A DNA stretch of 64,000 nt from Zonotrichia leucophrys gambelii. Taxonomy: Eukaryota > Chordata > Aves > Passeriformes > Passerellidae. The notes under the pieces were generated by a model. That model saw only the letters and a program-made list of their open reading frames with translations. It was not told where the DNA came from and made no database searches. The DNA lies in contig NC_088179.1 of NCBI RefSeq assembly GCF_028769735.1, positions 5,464,001-5,528,000 on the forward strand, read 5' to 3'. Shown here piece after piece: positions 34,031 to 44,805 of the stretch. How positions within the stretch are numbered: position 1 is the stretch's first letter; every line of letters begins with the position of its first letter. A program made the position numbers and the translations under genes.

Positions 34031-35786
34031 TGCCTTGTCACTTGCAAAAATCTCCCTTGTGCTCCTGAGAGCCCCCAACTCTTCCAGCAGTAACTGGGGA
34101 GTTGAGGAAAGGTGTTGGGAAACCTTCCATAAAGTGGCTTTGGGTTTTTGGTCTTTGGAGCTGCAGCTGAAGAGTTTCCCTTTCCTCTGGGGCACAGGGA
34201 GTCCTGCTCCAGGCTGGCCAAAACAAATCACCTTTTGGAGCTTTCCTCTTTGGATGGAAGAAACAGCGTTAACTGTTTGAGACAAATACCAAAATTGGCA
34301 GCACCTCCCAGTCCAAGCTCTTATATCCCATCCTCTTGTGACCCCAGGATCCCCTAGCAGCACTGGTGCAGATTTCCAGGTTTTTCCCTCTGCCTTACAC
34401 CACAGTTTGCTGGGCTGGAACCCCTCAGTGGAGGATTGGTTTCATCAATCTTCATCCCTTTATTCCCAGAAGTCAAAAAAAGCAACAACTTCATCATGCC
34501 CAGTCCCCTTCTTTTGAAATGTATGAGTCTGAGGGCTCAACCCCTAAAATTCCCAGTTTGTTGGTGCAGTTTCAGGGCATGGATTTGGCAGGAGCTGAGC
34601 CCAGGCATGTGGAGGTTGCTCAGGATAAGGACATTGTCTTGAGTTGGGGCCAACACGTTTCGCTCTGGAAGATTTCTGGGAAAGGCATAATGGATTTGCT
34701 AATTATTGATATTATTTAAGCGACAAGAGTGAAAATTGAAGCGAAAAGCTGCTTCCCAACCCCAACAATAGCAGATATTTGTCATGGCTGTCAGCCATTC
34801 AGACCTGTGCAATTTCATAGGTTTCATAAGCCCTCGTTAATTTTCTTGTTTGGGAGGATTTGCTGTTTTAATGAAACCTATTTACACCAGCGACTGCTGA
34901 AAAATCATTCATTAGCGGACAAGAACTATTGATTATTTTCCTCCAACTACTCAGCCATGTTCTAGCCAATTACTGTAACCAATAAATAAAGAAATATCAA
35001 CCTTGCATTCCTGCCAGTCTCTCCAGCAGAACTTTATTCCCCTGGATATGTCGTGGCCTGTCAGCCTCGGGGAATGCTGTGCTGGAGAAACCTCTTTTAA
35101 CATTTATGTCACATTGCCATCCTCTGCAAGGGGGGAGGAGAGGGAAAGCTTCCAGCCAGGCTTTCATGTATTTACTAAAGAAAATATTTACTGGGCACAC
35201 AGTGAGATTTAGTGACGAAATAACGAGAGGCTTGAAGAAACTCCTGGCTAATGGCCAGACCTTCAACTCTGAATTTTTAATGCAAATATTTGGCCTGATT
35301 GGCAGAAGTCCTAAACTCTGGAGAGGGGGGATTCAGCTCACCTGATCACATAAAAAACCCAGGTTGTTCAGGGCCCCAAAACCACCACAGCACTTCAGTG
35401 CAAAGCTCAGGTTTAAGCTCAACACCTCATTTTCTAAAAGCAAACCTTAAGCTTGGATTTGTCCGTGAGTTTTGCCTTGTGGCTTTGCTGGTTCTTAGCT
35501 TAATGGGGAAATGTTTTATTTAAATATTATATTACAAGAGGAGCTGTGGCTTTCAAGCCTTGGCCATTTGCACACATTTTAATGGGCTTGGGGGGAAAAA
35601 GAGAAATCTGTCTGCAGGTTTTTTGACAGAGTTGTAATTAAAGAGGGTTTTTCATTGAGAACATCTGTTTCTCTTGACAGATATATTCTTGTTGGGAGAA
35701 AAAGAAGTGCCTAAAAAAATAGTTTGTCAGTCTAAGCTTTTTATAGGTTTTCATCCAAGAATATTTATCTTGAGGCTTTTTTTGAC
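34031..35786. other. Unique stretch with candidate conserved noncoding elements
   Basis: Positions 34690-34960 stand out: 'GCTAATTATTGATATTATTTAAGC', 'CTCGTTAATTTTC', 'TTTTAATGAAACC', 'CATTCATTAGCGG'. It is non-repetitive and AT-rich, and reads like a developmental enhancer. Positions 35150-35300 are similar but weaker. No exon was recognised. Confidence 0.4.
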
Positions 35787-35808
35787 AAAAAAAAAAAAAA
35801 AAAAAAAA
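35787..35808. repeat. Poly-A tract
   Basis: 22 consecutive As. No retrocopied gene and no target-site duplication were recognised next to it. Confidence 0.95.
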
Positions 35809-38800
35809 GAAAATTATATTTCCTGGAAAGAGGAGAATTCTGATCCAGGCTGAGATTCCAAAGTGGTGGCAAACCCAAGCCATTTGCTGAGCTGCCTCTG
35901 CCTTTCCACAGCTCCTGATGTGGGAGAAGGGAAGCTCTCACCCTTCCCAGGCACCGTGGAAGCAAATCAAATAATTCATAGAAATCATTAAAATCAAATC
36001 AGAGAGACAAAGATGAAAAACTGGGTGAAGGGGTCACACTCTCACATCCACGTGCATGCAAATATCTCTGTATCTGTATATATATTTCTATACAAAGCGG
36101 GTTTTTTTTATTATTTCTTTCCAAGCTGTGAGCACTGAAAGTTCCTCCTCAATAATTTCCCTGTAGTCCTCGTTAATTCCTTAAGATTTTCCCCATCTCT
36201 TTTCAAAGCCTAAAGTTCAAAGACACAGAAAGGAGCTGCCTCAGCACTTTCTTTTCCTCTCCTTTGAAACTTTTTCAGCAAAGTCCAATCAGGCCAATTA
36301 ACTCCTTCTTTCATTTTTTTCCCCACTCCTTGAAGGGAAAACGGGATGTGTGGGGCTCAGCCAAGGCTGCCAGATGCAAAGGCTTGCCAGATTTGCTGCT
36401 GCAGGAGATGCCCAGCTCCTTGGCAGGGGTGGATATGGTGTCCACATGGATATTTGAGCATCCCTAAATCCTGACCCTGCTCCTGAGGAGGAGGAGGAGG
36501 AGCCCAGGACAGGTCCCTCTGCAGCAGGATGAGCTCCCAGTGCTCCCCAGCACTATCCTGAAAGAGGCAGCACAAAGAGAAGACCTGTGGGTAAATGTTC
36601 CCATTCTCCTCCTTGCGCGTGCTGTTCTCCTTGATTTTTCCCTTGTGGAATCACAAGAATCAAAGTGAAGACACCTCCCTGCTGACACAGCAGGCTGTGC
36701 ACAGCTGAGTGTTCCCTTGGTGGCTTTTCCATCAACCCTGGGTGCCAAGTGCTCGGGGAAGCCTCAGCCTCCCCAGCAATTAATCACAGGATGGGAGGCA
36801 ATGGTTCCCCCTGGGAATTCCCTCTGGATGTGGAACTCTTGGTGTCTGAGCACTCCTTCACTCCATCACCCATTAATGCAAAGTGCAGGCAGTAATTACA
36901 GCAGGCATTAAAGCTCGGTAATTGTAGGGACCATGTGTGTTTATAATGCAACAACACTCCAGGAGCCCTTGTGGGGTTTTTGTGTGTGTGTGTGTGCCTG
37001 GGAAAAGGCCCAGGGAATCCCCATAAAACATAACATAAAATCCGAATACATAAAGGTCAGGGTAGTAAATATAAAAATAAGCATCACATCCCTTTAAATA
37101 TTTATCATTAGTGACGTTTTCATTACAGGACGGCTGGGATTTACTGACTCTGTAGCAATTGTGGGCACGGCAGGCCCGGAGTCTTGGCTCAAGGCCATGC
37201 AGGAAGCAAAAAAAGGCTTGAAAGTGGGATGGAAATACATTTAAAATGGGAATGTGTGGGTTATAGGCATTGTTCTGCTGGTTTTGAAGCAGCTTTGGCT
37301 CACAGGGAGTTCACTGAAAGTGCTCCCTGCTGCCCAGGGTAACTCCCGGGGTGGCCCAGGGCAGCAGGATATCCCAAAGGAAAAGGGATTTGGGGTCAGG
37401 GAATGGGAGCATCCCTTCTCCTGCCCCTCACTAGTCACTGCTCCCTTCACACAGTGGGACCTGATCTGATCTGAAAAATGAAATCAGAACATGAAGGGCT
37501 TTTGCAACGGTCAGAACAAAGCCATGACTGTGACAAGGAAAGAAATGGGACTGAAAAACAAGATTAAAAGCAGGTGATGTGCACTTCCATTTAAGTACCC
37601 CATGCACACTAAAAACCCCTCCCTATATGTGAAAGGAAAAGTTTCCCCACAGAGACAGCCCCATCTCAGGGGTGTCAGCACCAAGAAAACTCCGTCCCTA
37701 TGGCAAACACTGCTGTGTGAGGGACCCTCAGCACCAGGGAAGGAAAGCCACTGGTTCCAGCTCAGGAAACCCCCAAAGAAAGGCTCCCTTGCAGGGTGGC
37801 TCTTGAGAAGAGTTTATTATTTCTGACCCCTTGTCTAAGTGCCAATTCATCAATGCACTCCATCTCCTCCTCCCTTAATTAGCACATTTTCCTCGTAATG
37901 AAGTGGAGCAGAGAGATGGGGAGGTGATTATGGCAGTGCTTGGTTTCCTTTGGAGTTTTCAGACCAACAATGACACGAGGTGTGGGTGATTCCCCTTCAG
38001 CAAATGTTGTCTCCTGCAGAGGAATCACCCATTCCATAGCCAAGGTGGGTCTCTGTGTGCACCAATCCCATGGGAAGAGCACCACTGGATGCTGGGATGA
38101 GCAGGGTGTGGGGCAGGCAGCCCCCAAAGGCAGGAGAATGTTCATAAATATCCATAGATATTCCCCAGGCTTCCCCAGGATAAACCCCAGCTCCTCTGGC
38201 AAGGGACCTGTATTTTGTTGCTCTTTTTTCTGGACAAATCCCAAGTATTGATCAGATTCACACTCCCAGGTCTGCTGTAAGAGGGAGGAGTGATGGGGAC
38301 AGAAATGTGCCTGCACAGGGCTCATTTCCAAGCCAGCTCTTCATGTTCTCCTGCAGCACAGCCCTGGGCTCTCCATCCCGTGTCCCACCCATCCCACCCC
38401 TTGCTTTGGGGGCTGGGGGCCAGGGAACCACCCAACCCTTCAGTATTCCTCAAGGGCAATCCCAGTGAGCAGCAGAGGCTCCCTTGGCTGCAGGAGCTGC
38501 ATTTCCACCCCCTCTCCTCCTCTGTGTCCTTCTCCACTCTGACACCTCTGTCCTTGCATTGTCCTCTGGGGGCCCTCTGGAGGAGTCCCAGACCAATTGA
38601 TCTCTGAGTGTGCACAAATCACACATTCTCTCCCCCTCAGCAGAAGTTTTAACCTTGGTTCCTGCACTGTCCATGCCCCAGGGGGAGGCCTGACCTTGGG
38701 CAGCACCCACAGAGATGTTGATCACCCCAACTGAATCCCAAACCACCATCCCACAGGGAAAAGGGCAGTTTTGCCATGGGGCTGAACTCGAGGGTGTCTG

Positions 38801-39029
38801 AAGCCAGCACATCCATGTGACAGGAAAGAGGCACCTGGTGGGACACTGCCACCCATCACAGGCAGAGCTGGATGGTGGCCAAGGCTGGAGGGCTGAGAGA
38901 GGCTGAGATGTGCCCAAGATCCTTGATTTTCTGGATAAAGGCATAGAGGGAAGGGATGAACAAGGGATATGAATGGAAGAGAGTTCACTGGCCTGGATGT
39001 CATCAGAGTCCCCTCCCCTCATCTTCAAC
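35809..39029. other. Unique noncoding stretch, 3.2 kb
   Basis: No known repeat other than a (GT)9 run at 36980-36997. Positions 36870-36960 ('GGCAGTAATTACAGCAGGC', 'GGTAATTGTAGGG') and 37020-37200 ('TTAAATATTTATCATTAGTGACG') look enhancer-like. Minus frames of 97-192 aa in 38320-39030 are unrecognised. Confidence 0.4.
36980..36997. repeat. (GT)n microsatellite
   Basis: Nine GT units. Confidence 0.95.
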
Positions 39030-39447
39030 AGAGCTGGGGAAGGGAATGGAGCACCAGGAATGGCTGAGGGAGCTGGGAAAGGGGGAGCAAAGGAGGCTCA
39101 GGAGGGACCTTGTGGCTCTGCACAACTCCTGACAGGAAGGGACAGCTGGGGGTGGTCGGGCTCTGCTCCCAGGGAACAGGGACAGGAGGAGAGGAAATGG
39201 CCTCAAGAGGTTTAGATTGGAAATTACAGGAAAATTCTTCATTGAAATGAATGGTTGTCAAGCACTGGAAAAGGCTTGTCATAGGTCAATGTTGGAGTCA
39301 CCATCCCTGGCAGTGTCCAAGGCCAGGTTGGACAGGGCTTGGAGCAGCCTGGGACAGTGGAAGGTGTCCCTGTTTGTGACAGGAGGTGGAACTGGATGGG
39401 TTTAAGGTCTCTTCCAGCCCAGACCAGTCTGGATTCCTATGAAAGAG
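39030..39447 (+). mobile_element. CR1 LINE fragment, about 420 bp, plus strand
   Basis: Starts near 'GAGCTGGGGAAGGGAATGGAGCACCAGG', then 'GGAGGCTCAGGAGGGACCTTGTGGC', 'CTCCCAGGGAACAGGGACAGGAGGAGAGG' and 'TTTAGATTGGAAATT', and ends with the 3' 'TCTTCCAGCCC...GATTCCTATGAAAG'. It encodes part of the ORF2 tail (SLAVSKARLDRAWSSLG). It joins two CR1 types: the left part follows the older subfamily, while the right part has the GTGTCCAAGGCCAGG type. This may be a natural mosaic subfamily or a recombination product. Confidence 0.93.
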
Positions 39448-40221
39448 CTGGGGAGGGCCTGGTGCCTCCACAGGTGTTGCTGCAGGAAGTTTTCCCATTC
39501 CTGAAGCACTGCACTTGTAGTGATAAGGAAAGTTAAGTCTCCCTTGGGGAGGGCTGGGACACACAAGTCCAGGGTCCCTTTCAGCCCTATTTTCCCCTAA
39601 CTCATTTGATCACTTTAGCATCACTTTAGGGTGGTCTAACCCTTCTCCTGCTGGCTCCTTCTCCGCCCATGACCCCCTGAGCCAAGGCAGGCAGGCCTGG
39701 AAATTCTCCTCACACTTTTTAGGAAGCTCATTCCTCAAAAAATAAAAGTGAAAATATTCTGGCCTAGAAACTTCAGCTGTGATTTAGTGCCTTGCCTGTA
39801 GCAAGGAGCGTTGCCCACAGAGAGATTGGGATCTTCCTTTATTAACAGCAGGATGTGCCCATGCCAGGAATCTGCATGGCAGCAGCAGCAGGCACAGCTC
39901 AGGGCTGGCCCTGCAATTGGAATAATTATGCTGGGGCCCTGAGAGCAGTGTTTGGTCTCCCCATGTCCCCTTGCTGGGGTGACATCTGTAGCAGTGACCT
40001 CGGGATGTCACACAACTGGAATTGCTGAAGGAACAGGGGAAGCGTGCTGGGGAAGCTGCTGTGGGCACAGCTGGCCAGGTGTTGTCTGGAAGAGGGATGA
40101 GAAGCCACAACTGCAACAAATTATAAGTCAGAAACTCGAGGAAAATGCATTTCAGGTCTCAGCAGGCACCAGGGTCTGCTGGAGAGGTGGCCAAGAAGAG
40201 ACATGTTGTTGCCCAGAGAGG
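39448..40221. other. Unique noncoding stretch
   Basis: Nothing recognised as gene or repeat. Confidence 0.4.
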
Positions 40222-40402
40222 TTTTGCCTCTTCATCTTGGAAGTGTCCAGGGCCAGGCTGTATGGGGCTTGGAGCAACCTGGGATAGTGAAAGGTGTCCC
40301 TGCCCATGGTAGGGGGTGGAAAGGGATGAGCTTGAAGGTCTTTTCCAGCCCAAACCTGTCTGGGATTCCACAATTGTGTAATTCTGTGCTTCTGTGCTTC
40401 AG
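40222..40402 (+). mobile_element. CR1 LINE fragment, plus strand, with 3' octamers
   Basis: 'AAGTGTCCAGGGCCAGGCTG' through 'AAAGGTGTCCCTGCCCATGG' to 'GTCTTTTCCAGCCCAAACC'. The end shows degraded 8-bp repeats (TGTGTAAT, TCTGTGCT, TCTGTGCT), which mark an intact CR1 3' terminus. Confidence 0.93.
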
Positions 40403-40452
40403 CTGGGCTCTGGGACAAGCACTGAGCTCATCACAACCCATGGGAAAGGCTT

Positions 40453-40483
40453 CAGGACACCAGGACACCAGGACACCAGGACA
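40453..40483. repeat. (CAGGACAC)n short tandem repeat
   Basis: Nearly four exact copies of the octamer CAGGACAC. Confidence 0.95.
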
Positions 40484-40922
40484 TTTCAGCAAGGGGTGCA
40501 TGACTCTCCCTTCCTCACATCTTGTGCAACTTCCCTGTAAAGCCACTGGTGACAGTGACACCATGTCTTCCCCAGGCTGTCTTAGATCCTGAAGGTCAGA
40601 GAAATTTCCCAAACCCTACAGGATGAGCCCTCATCCCCTCCCCTGGATGCCTTCCCTTTTTGGTGTCCTCAGCAGCCTTATCAGTGATGGGCCAGCTTCC
40701 TGCTCTCTCCCAGTCCAGCCCTGCTTTTCTACCTTCCTCCTGCTGCTCCCCAAGCTCCAGTTGTCCCCTCCAGTTGTCTTTCCTCTCACCTCCTGGAAGA
40801 CACCAGCTCTCAGAGCACAGCACCATCCCTGCCTTCCCTATCTCCCCTCCCCATTCCCATATTGCTTTTCCTCCATCCCCTTCTCTCCACAATTTCCCTC
40901 CCAGCTTTATTTGGAGCTCTGC

Positions 40923-40949
40923 CTCCTCCTCCCTCCCTCCCTCCCTCTC
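40923..40949. repeat. (CTCC)n tract
   Basis: A pyrimidine-only run with about five CTCC units. Confidence 0.85.
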
Positions 40950-41879
40950 AGTGTAATGTCTTAACAAGCGCAAGCCTTGCTTTGTATTAAATCAAAGCCT
41001 GAGCAGTGTGAGAGGGCTCAGCCAAACCCGGTTTCAATGGTGCCGTGCCCATTCACATCAGACAGAGGTAATTTACTGCAGATAGGAACTGGGAGCAGAG
41101 GCCAGCTCATTAGTGTCTGCCATTATTATTATTATTGGACTAAAACAGAACATCTCTTTCATTTGTTTCTATTCCTGGCCAATGCAAATGGGAGAGCCAA
41201 ATCAGCAACCCCGCCCACACCCGTCCTCGCGGGTCACCCTGGGTTTCAGGATGGAGGAAAAACTGCAGAACAAGAACACGCCAAGAGCCTAAAACCTCAC
41301 AGAAGCAACAATTTAAAGGATTTCAAAGGCTGTTTCCATAAGCCTTTGGGGACTCCAATGGAGCATATTGATTAAACTTCGGAAGCAGCTAAAAGCGGCT
41401 CTACCATTGCTAATTAATACAGCGATGCCCCGATGCCCCTGCTCGTGTTCTACCAAGCTGCAGCCTGTCAAATCAATTAATATTCACCTCCCTGATGAAA
41501 GCAAAACCCTGCTCATCATTTGCTGAACAGATCAATGCATTGGCTCCCTCAGTGCCATGAAGTGGCCTGTGCTGTGGGGCTCAGTGGGGTGTGCTGCAGA
41601 TGCTTTTGGGGTGACACCATGTCAGAACTCAGGATATTCCTCTGGCTGCCCTGGAGGACTCAAGACCCTGACAAGGGGCTCAGAGACCTTGGCACAGAGT
41701 CAAAAACACCTGTGCCTTCCATTTTAGCGCATGGAAACAATTACCAACCTTGTGTGAAGATTTACAAGCCACAAGAGTTTGAGTAGAATGATAGTTAATT
41801 TGTCACAGGGTGAAAAAGTAGAATTTTGGGGATTTAGAATGGGGGTTCAAGAGGCAAGATGGAGGAATCTGGCATGTCA

Positions 41880-42054
41880 TCTCCTCCTCCTCCTCCTCCT
41901 CCTCCTCCTCCTCCTCCTCCTTCTTCTTCTTCTTCTTCTTCTTCTTCTTCTTCTTCTTCTTCTTCTTCTCCTTCTCCTTCTCCTTCTCCTTCTCCTTCTC
42001 CTTCTCCTTCTCCTTCTCCTTCTCCTTCTCCTTCTCCTTCTCCTTCTCCTTCTT
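41880..42054 (-). repeat. 175-bp uninterrupted pyrimidine tract inside the LTR
   Basis: Three successive blocks: (CTC)n at 41881-41920, (TTC)n at about 41921-41969, then (CTCCTT)n to 42053. The plus strand carries no purine from 41880 to 42054. Polyleucine, polyserine/proline and poly-Lys/Glu frames across it are artefacts. The purine strand is minus, the reverse of the 33.8-kb tract. Confidence 0.97.
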
Positions 42055-42174
42055 GTCCTCCATCTTCTGCTGGGCTGGTGACACTTCTGGATTGGTTTAG
42101 AGTAGAGACAGACAGTCTAACATAGGTGATAGGTATTGGAAAATTATTGTAAATAAAGTACACGTAGTTTTTAG

Positions 42175-42183
42175 TATAAAAAG
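42175..42183 (+). promoter_or_regulatory. LTR TATA box
   Basis: TATAAAAAG, at the position equivalent to 11311 in copy 1. An inverted repeat (CCACC / GGTGG, 42190-42204) follows at the same distance as in copy 1. Confidence 0.6.
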
Positions 42184-42549
42184 CTAAGACCACCCCAAGG
42201 GTGGACAGTATGCCTCAACCTGACCTACTGGACAGATTTCAGCAGGTCAGAGAAAGAGTGGAATAGATAAGAGAAAATAAACAACCTTGAAAAGCAGAGC
42301 TGAGGAATCTCAACTTCTTTGGTCGTGGGGCTGGGAGAAAAAAGAGACTTTCTAACACCCCAGGAGCCATTTCAAACCAAGAACACCAGACAAGCAAACC
42401 CATCAAGGCCCTTGTTTTGACTCTCTAATCCAAACAAGGTTTCTGGCTGATGTTTCCTTTGTAGCTGTTTCTCTGTGAATTCTTGGACAATGACAATTCA
42501 AGGTGATTATTTCCGATCTCAATGGACCTGCTTGTGTTTGTAGGATGGT

Positions 42550-42660
42550 ATTTAGGGTGTGGGATTGTTGGGATGCCATGTGCAGGGCCAGGAGTTGGAT
42601 TCAATCCTAATGGATCCCTTCCAGCTCAGGAAATTCTGGGATTTTATGATTCTACACCCA
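42550..42660 (+). mobile_element. CR1 LINE fragment, 3' terminal, plus strand
   Basis: 'GCCAGGAGTTGGATTCAATCC', 'TGGATCCCTTCCAGCTCAGG' and a terminal octamer 'GATTTTATGATTCTAC'. This is the plus-orientation equivalent of the CTGCACAGACA-type copies. 5' truncated. Confidence 0.88.
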
Positions 42661-43649
42661 CTGCATTTTCTCCCCTGCACCAGGAGAATCATCTTTCCCA
42701 CTTTTCCTTTTCCAGTGGAGCTCATGGCTGGTGTTCTCTGTCACTGGACACCACTTCAGAACTGATTTAATGCTGCCATTTGCAGTGGGAACTGTAAAAT
42801 ATTCTAAAATGAGGCTTTTGGTGTCCCAAACCTCCTTAAAGCGAAGATCAAACCTGGTTTGATGACGTCTTCTAAAAGTTGCTCTCTTGAACCCATCCTG
42901 GAGAAGCCCCCACGAGACCTTCTGGGGGATCTTCAGGCAGCCCTAAATTTCTGCACAGCTTCTTTTAGGGATAAGGAGCCACATTTGACCCTTCTGTCTC
43001 ACCAGAGAAGGGGAATTTCTGGGAAAGGAGTGGTTCCAGACAGGACCATGCAGTGCAGATCACCTGGACGCTGTGCCAGGCAGGGTGACACCAGGAATAG
43101 GAACCTGTCCTTGTCCTTGCTGTGTCATCACATGTTTTGGGGAGTCTTTGGCAGCTCCAGGATAACTTCTGACTCCCAAAGGAAAGGCAAAGGGATGTGT
43201 TTTGCTTTGCATGAGGCACCAGCTTCAATTTCGAGCAAGTTTTTGGCACCCCTCAACAAAGTGCCATGATCTGTTTACTGAATTTTAATTCAATGTGCCT
43301 CAGGAAAAAAAAAAAGAAAGAAGGAGAAAAAGGTGGGGGAAACAGTTGAACAAAATAATTTCAGCAACATCTGCTGCCTTTCTGAGATATTTCACCAAAG
43401 GCCTACGGAGATCAAATATTTTCCTCTAATTAGAGCTCCTTCCTCAGAGCAGCTCCCCTGGATACAAAAATATCTCCACACCCCCCTGGCTGCCCAGAGA
43501 TCCTCCTGGGACCCTCTGCAGCACAGAAAAACACCCAGCTCTCCTTTGGGGTATCCTCAGAGCAAATACACAGCTTTTCCAGCAGGGAAAGCTTGTCTCT
43601 GTGTCTATTCCTCCCTTCATCACACCACAATCCCTCACTTTCCACCTGG
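42661..43649. other. Unique noncoding stretch
   Basis: No known repeat. A short A/G-rich run lies at 43303-43332. The 136-aa plus frame from 42859 has no recognisable domain. Confidence 0.4.
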
Positions 43650-43908
43650 CTTTAGAATCATGGAATAATTGAGGTTGGAAAACCTTCAGTGCAACCATCA
43701 CCCCAGCACTGCCAAGGCCACCACTGATGAATGTCCCTAGAGCCACATCCACATGGCTTTTGAACACTTCCAGGAATGGTGATGCCACCACTGCCCTGAG
43801 AAGGACAGAACAACCCTTTCAGTGGAGAAATTTCCCCAGTATCCCACCTGAACCTCCCCTGGCACAACTTGAGGCCATTTCATCTTGTCCTGCCCCTGTT
43901 CCCTGGGG
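43650..43908 (-). mobile_element. CR1 LINE fragment, older subfamily, about 260 bp
   Basis: 'AGAATCATGGAATAATTGAGG' to 'CCTGGCACAACTTGAGGCC' and 'CATCTTGTCCTGCCCC'. The minus strand keeps parts of the ORF2 tail (CQGRFRWDTG...). It is the best preserved of the older-type copies. Confidence 0.94.
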
Positions 43909-44734
43909 TGATTTTCTGTGTCTAACATGGTATCAATCAAATCAATTCATTATTAGCATTAATTTAGTTATTATATACCATTATTAGCATTATTATAAAG
44001 CCTATAAAGACAAAAAACCCCAAGAAGTTGAGAGCTTTGGGTGGTTATGCCAAGGCGTGCTCTCAGGTGGAGCTGGGCACGTTTCATGCTGGAAAACCAG
44101 TGGGGAACGTTCCTTGGGCATTTGCCATGTGTCCTGGCATCCTTGCAAGGACCTGTGAGGGACCAAATCCTGCCTCAGAACTCTGCTGGGAACATCTGTG
44201 GGATGGGCAGACAACTCTGAGAGGAAACCACCCCATTCCCTGTCCCCCAATATGTGCTAGAGCAAGCTTTACCTGGGAAGGGATTGGATTCTCCCTCTCC
44301 ACTTCCATCCCTTGTTTTTCCCGTAACAAACCTCATGGGAGGGAAAACATTAAATCCGATTTATTGTGTTGTGTCAGAGGGAAAAAAACCCCAAACTAAC
44401 ATTATTTAGCTTTTGTGAAATCAATGCATTGCAGGAGAGAGGAATCACTCCTTCTTTAGCCTCTGGGTTAAGGCAACTAATTCAGATCTGATCCACATGG
44501 AAATGTGCAGCCCATTCCCATGGCCAGGGAAGAGCTCTGAAATGCTCCCAGTGGTGATGGGATGATTTATGAGGCAGGTTGGAAAGAGCAAAGGAAGCCT
44601 GGGTTGTTAGTTCTGATATTTAGGGATGATAAACAGCAGGAAAAGGAGATATTTTTTTAATGTCTCTCCACAGATGCAGAAGAAGCAGAGTGGGACTGAG
44701 TTATGTGGGATATTGGGAAGAAAATCTACTCAAA
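43909..44734. other. Unique noncoding stretch
   Basis: AT-rich at 43930-44010 with repeated ATTAGCATTA motifs ('CATTATTAGCATTAATTTAG', 'ACCATTATTAGCATTATTATAAAG'). Otherwise featureless. Confidence 0.4.
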
Positions 44735-44805
44735 GCGTGGTAAGGCCTGGCACAGGTTACCCAGAGCAGTTATGGAGGGATCTCTAAGCTCCCAGATAGT
44801 GACAG
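44735..44805 (+). mobile_element. Possible CR1 LINE fragment, plus strand
   Basis: 'GCCTGGCACAGGTTACCCAGAGCAG' resembles the CR1 block 'CTGGCACAGGTTGCCCAGAG', followed by a weaker match ('GTTATGGAGGGATCTC'). Only about 70 bp, so chance similarity is possible. Confidence 0.45.

Larger units (their letters stand above)
40403..41619. other. Unique stretch with a candidate conserved noncoding element
   Basis: Positions 40960-41520 are free of repeats and rich in homeodomain-type cores ('GGTAATTTACTGCAG', 'TATTGATTAAACTTCGG', 'TTGCTAATTAATACAGCG', 'CAAATCAATTAATATTCACC'), with an (ATT)5 run at 41122-41136. No exon recognised. Confidence 0.4.
41620..42357 (+). mobile_element. Solo LTR of a songbird endogenous retrovirus (family B, copy 2) with large repeat insertion
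   Basis: Begins TGTCAGAACTCAGGA and ends 'GAGACTTTCTAACA'. It shares with the 10.9-kb copy the blocks 'GGGCTCAGAGACC', 'CACAGGGTGAAAA', 'TCTAACATAGGTGATAGGTATTGG', a TATA box (42175-42183) and a polyadenylation signal AATAAA at 42276-42281. Without the 175-bp pyrimidine tract its length would match copy 1. No internal retroviral genes adjoin it. Confidence 0.85.

Noticed and set aside
33366..34280. 304-aa plus-strand open frame, the longest in the window
   Set aside because: About 75 codons are arginine-rich translation of the purine tract. Other frames across the tract are equally open, and there is no recognisable domain.
41779..42081. Poly-leucine, poly-Ser/Pro and poly-Lys/Glu frames
   Set aside because: All come from the pyrimidine tract within the LTR. 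Every register is open because the repeat contains no stop codon.
10922..42357. A provirus bounded by the two family-B LTRs
   Set aside because: Same orientation, but 30 kb apart with many unrelated CR1 insertions and no internal retroviral sequence.
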